NCBI GenBank assembly: GCA_023380915.1
Contig: JAMCSM010000157.1
Coordinates: 1 to 27,083, forward strand
Origin: Actinomycetota bacterium
GTDB taxonomy: Bacteria > Actinomycetota > Humimicrobiia > Humimicrobiales > Humimicrobiaceae
DNA: 27,083 nt
Reading direction: 5' to 3'
Positions 24,928 to 27,083 of the stretch are shown one piece after another. Positions within the stretch are counted from its first letter, which is position 1. Every line of letters begins with the position of its first letter. The position numbers and the translations under genes are program-made. The notes beneath the pieces were generated by a model. That model made no database searches, was not told the origin of the DNA, and was given only the letters and a program-made list of their open reading frames with translations.

Positions 24928-25920
24928 TTACTGAAGCAGGCGGATTACTCTTAAACCCGAACTATCTATAGCGTTGATTCCCTGGTCACTTTCGAGAATT
25001 GCTTTATTGATAAATACAGCCTTGACTACCGAACCCTGGCAATATGTAATAATAAATTGCAAGAACCCCAGAATTTGTACGGGTGAACTTCCATTCCCAA
25101 AAGAAGTTACCCAGGGAACTATTATAAACTGGCTGTCTTGGCCTAAAAGCTTGTAAACATTGACACCATCACTGATAATATGTTGGGTAAGAGTACTGAG
25201 AGTATCCAACTGATTATTTGGCTGACTATAAATTCTATCGCTCGTTCCCTGCTTTGTTGGTCCCGCCATATTTCCAGTTTCCGGTCCCAGCCACATTCCA
25301 ACACTCAGCGGTGTGTTAGCGCCGTTTATAATAGTATCTTTATAAACAGATGCACCACTGCCATCAACATCAAGTCCCCCAAAATTTCCGGGACCAGGAG
25401 CTGGCGGTGATCCATATTTTAATGTATATTCTACACCAGGGGTATAGTTATTCTGCTCAAAACCCCATGGAACGATACCTTTGACTTTTGATGGAGATCC
25501 TATTATAGCTTTGGCATTTGCACCAACAGATGCAGTATTATAACCAAAAATACCTGCAAAATATAATTTTGCATTCGGATTTTTTGCACTAACTGTTATA
25601 GTATCGTTATTTGCATAAGTATTGCTGATAGTTACATCAGATGAGACCAATGTTACCCCGTTCAAAGCAGCATAGTCTATGGCTTTCTGCCTGGCTATAG
25701 AAGGATTTTCAGGTAAATCCTGGATTCCTGCCAAAGCTGCGGAATCAGCAACTGTTTGCAGCTGCCGCCTAACTTCATAAACAGATCCAGTGTCTATGGA
25801 AAATGACATGATTCCTACAAAAGCAATCATCAGAATTGCGGTGATAACAGCAACCTGGCCCTTTTCACCCGTTCTTTTTAGTATTTTGTTTTTTATCTCT
25901 TTTGATACTTTTGAAAACAT
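24928..25920 (-). CDS. TadG-like pilus-assembly protein
   Basis: A 330-residue protein whose first 70 residues match the TadE/TadG-like N-terminal module: E-K-G-Q-V-A-V-I, a membrane helix (about 23-42), then D-T-G-S-V-Y-E-V-R-R-Q-L-Q-T-V-A-D-S-A-A-L-A-G. The remaining 260 residues are Gly/Asn/Pro/Ser-rich and predicted outside the cell. I do not recognise them, and the VWA domain common in proteobacterial TadG is absent; in this locus the VWA sits on TadB instead. I start at ATG 25920 because CAGGAGT lies six bases upstream; an in-frame ATG at 25959 would add a hydrophobic stretch. It probably works with TadE as a minor fibre or anchoring component. Confidence 0.82.
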   Translation of the reverse strand: MFSKVSKEIKNKILKRTGEKGQVAVITAILMIAFVGIMSFSIDTGSVYEVRRQLQTVADSAALAGIQDLPENPSIARQKAIDYAALNGVTLVSSDVTISNTYANNDTITVSAKNPNAKLYFAGIFGYNTASVGANAKAIIGSPSKVKGIVPWGFEQNNYTPGVEYTLKYGSPPAPGPGNFGGLDVDGSGASVYKDTIINGANTPLSVGMWLGPETGNMAGPTKQGTSDRIYSQPNNQLDTLSTLTQHIISDGVNVYKLLGQDSQFIIVPWVTSFGNGSSPVQILGFLQFIITYCQGSVVKAVFINKAILESDQGINAIDSSGLRVIRLLQ

Positions 25921-26014
25921 TTTAACTCCTGATATTAAAAATAAAATATAATAAAACATGAATATTAAATTTCATTTTCAACAATCTTTTAAAAAATTAT
26001 TTTTTAATAAGCTG

Positions 26015-26401
26015 CTACTGTTCCTTTCGCATTACCGCTGTACTTGTAAGTTGAACCGGCCAATTACCCACCAGGGGTATATTAATATTCAGGACACTTC
26101 CTATAACTTGCACGGTTATTTCATCACCTATTTTGCCGCCTAATCCCGTAACATTAATTGTCTGTATTTGAACTGACGGTGCACTATCCCTAACTTTTTG
26201 ATCAGTATACTGTCCTACAGCAGCAAGCCTTGCACCTTCTCTGGCGGCATGCGTCAGGGATATCCAGTTGTTGAAAGCTATTCCAAACTCAAATATGCCG
26301 AATACAATCGTTACAAGTATAGGAAGGATTAAAGCAAATTCAACAGCGGCTGCACCTTTCTGGTTTTTAATTTTTTTAATTTTTAAAAATTTAAAAGACA
26401 T
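26015..26401 (-). CDS. tadE: TadE-like pseudopilin
   Basis: A 128-residue minor pilin-like protein. After a basic leader it has K-G-A-A-A-V-E-F-A-L-I-L-P-I-L (15-29). Gly16 followed by Glu21 at +5 is the layout cut by the Tad prepilin peptidase, so cleavage between Gly16 and Ala17 is likely. The helix (about 19-40, V-F-G-I-F-E-F-G) and A-A-R-E-G-A-R-L-A-A-V-G near 52-63 are the standard TadE signature. The C-terminal half is short. The start is supported by AAAGG upstream. It lies after flp and its hairpin, and before tadG, in one leftward operon. Confidence 0.9.
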   Translation of the reverse strand: MSFKFLKIKKIKNQKGAAAVEFALILPILVTIVFGIFEFGIAFNNWISLTHAAREGARLAAVGQYTDQKVRDSAPSVQIQTINVTGLGGKIGDEITVQVIGSVLNINIPLVGNWPVQLTSTAVMRKEQ

Positions 26402-26465
26402 AAATTAACCTTTAAGCCTAGAATATTTTAAGTTAATATTTATTTATTATTATTCTTTAAGTTGT

Positions 26466-26510
26466 TATATCTAGTGTCACCAGGACTTAAATTTGGTGAC
26501 ACTAGATATA
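26466..26510 (-). promoter_or_regulatory. Strong hairpin between flp and tadE
   Basis: TATATCTAGTGTCACC (26466-26481) and GGTGACACTAGATATA (26495-26510) are perfect 16-base inverted repeats with a 13-base loop. They lie about 37 bases past the flp stop in the direction of transcription. No T run follows on the minus strand, so a full intrinsic terminator is unlikely. A hairpin at the end of a pilin gene can protect the upstream mRNA and lower expression of the following genes, as suits a pilin needed in excess. Confidence 0.75.
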
Positions 26511-26546
26511 TGTTAAAAGTTTAATAATGGTTTAGGAGGTTTATAA

Positions 26547-26729
26547 TTATGCACCTGTAATTGCATTCGTTACGTTTTGGAATGCTGTTTTAATACCACC
26601 TCCGAGTGCAGTTACTGTAAGTATTATTGCTACTGCAATAAGCGCTACGATTAATGCATATTCAACTGCTGTTGCACCTTTTTCCCTATAGGTTATATTG
26701 AACCATATTTTTTCCAGAAATTTTCTCAT
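26547..26729 (-). CDS. flp: Flp-type major prepilin
   Basis: A 60-residue type IVb pilin, the usual size for Flp. The leader has several basic residues (M-R-K-F-L-E-K); the processing site is K-G-A-T-A-V-E-Y-A (17-25), with Gly18 before the cut, Glu23 at +5 and Tyr24 at +6 as in Flp pilins. The helix I-V-A-L-I-A-V-A-I-I-L-T-V forms the fibre core and membrane segment. The tail (T-A-L-G-G-G-I-K-T-A-F) is also typical. The ribosome binding site AAAGGGGGTG is the strongest in this locus, fitting high expression. It follows the small HTH gene by 15 bases. Confidence 0.95.
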   Translation of the reverse strand: MRKFLEKIWFNITYREKGATAVEYALIVALIAVAIILTVTALGGGIKTAFQNVTNAITGA

Positions 26730-26744
26730 TTAATTTCACCCCCT

Positions 26745-26951
26745 TTAAAAATAGCTCTTTTTGGCTGCTGGATTATGATCATTATTCTTTTTTGATGAAT
26801 TTATCAATTCCGATAGTTCGTCCTTATATATGTACCAGCTCTTGCCAAACTTTTTTGCACTTATATTGCCCGATTGACACCATTTTCTAACAGTTATCGG
26901 TTTAACTTTAAAAATATTGGCAACTTCGCAAACTTTAAAAAAATTATCCAT
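26745..26951 (-). CDS. Small excisionase-like (MerR-type) HTH protein
   Basis: A 68-residue protein with the excisionase/HTH_17 pattern: K-V-C-E-V-A-N-I-F-K-V (6-16), the recognition part P-I-T-V-R-K-W-C-Q-S-G-N-I-S-A (18-32), K-K-F-G-K-S-W-Y-I (33-41) and D-E-L (44-46). Such proteins act as DNA-binding regulators or as recombination directionality factors. There is no integrase nearby, and it sits directly upstream of the pilin gene on the same strand, so a regulator of the Tad operon is the likely role. A short Lys/Asn-rich tail ends the protein. Its ribosome binding site is weak. The upstream 132 bases to the window end hold no promoter I would defend. Confidence 0.8.
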   Translation of the reverse strand: MDNFFKVCEVANIFKVKPITVRKWCQSGNISAKKFGKSWYIYKDELSELINSSKKNNDHNPAAKKSYF

Positions 26952-27083
26952 CTTACATCACTCTGACTGTTTTAAAATATTTGTATTTTTAATATCGGCC
27001 CACTATTTTCAAAACTTAAGTGTTAATTAAAAAATTTTTTAAACTTCTAAAGAATATCAAAACAAATAAATCCCCGAAGCAAT

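Noticed and set aside
26952..27083. A promoter for the Tad operon
   Set aside because: TTGAAA is present on the minus strand, but no acceptable -10 box lies 16-18 bases from it, so I do not call one.

Overview
The window is AT-rich (roughly one third G+C by eye), with long A/T runs between genes and mostly clear AGGAGG-type ribosome binding sites. It looks like a chromosomal segment of a monoderm (single-membrane) bacterium. The main argument is the Tad/Flp pilus locus at 17404-26951. It has pilin, pseudopilins, CpaB-like protein, ATPases and two platform proteins, but no outer-membrane secretin (CpaC/RcpA) and no CpaD. An uncultured low-GC actinobacterial or Firmicutes-like lineage would fit, but the sequence does not prove a phylum. 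A bacterial glutaminyl-tRNA synthetase and a UbiE/MenG methyltransferase (menaquinone respiration) are also present.

Left part (1-8250), housekeeping and transport: a DedA-family membrane protein, a short family-2 glycosyltransferase, an SPFH/band-7 protein and a Uup-type ABC-F ATPase. Then comes a complete three-gene zinc/manganese ABC importer (binding protein, ATPase, permease), and facing it a lipoprotein with a sulfite-oxidase-type molybdopterin domain.

Middle (8250-13313): glnS, then a small arsenic module. This has arsM (arsenite methyltransferase with its conserved cysteines) behind a TTGACA box that runs into a perfect 20-bp palindrome, then a 13-bp inverted repeat, then an arsR-type repressor with a Cys-x-Cys metal site. 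Behind arsR, on the other strand, lies a decayed short-chain dehydrogenase with an internal frameshifting deletion and both ends lost. It abuts a GT4 glycosyltransferase.

Right-middle (13566-17236): a leftward group of a membrane-anchored TPR-repeat protein, a MenG/UbiE-like methyltransferase started by TTG inside the TPR stop codon, and a 508-residue protein. I read that last protein as an HNH-type nuclease joined to a DndB/ParB-like 'DGQHK' domain. It is the best candidate here for an undescribed defence or DNA-processing function.

Right end (17404-26951), transcribed leftward: an excisionase-like HTH protein, Flp pilin, a strong 16-bp hairpin, TadE, TadG-like, CpaB, CpaE/TadZ, TadA/CpaF, TadB and TadC, and a two-helix membrane protein with a soluble domain that resembles a degenerate GGDEF fold. 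TadB is unusual: it carries a secreted-side von Willebrand A domain with an intact MIDAS motif in front of the type II secretion F domain. No prepilin peptidase is in the window, so it must be encoded elsewhere or beyond the edge. I see no tRNA, rRNA, CRISPR array, insertion sequence or replication origin.
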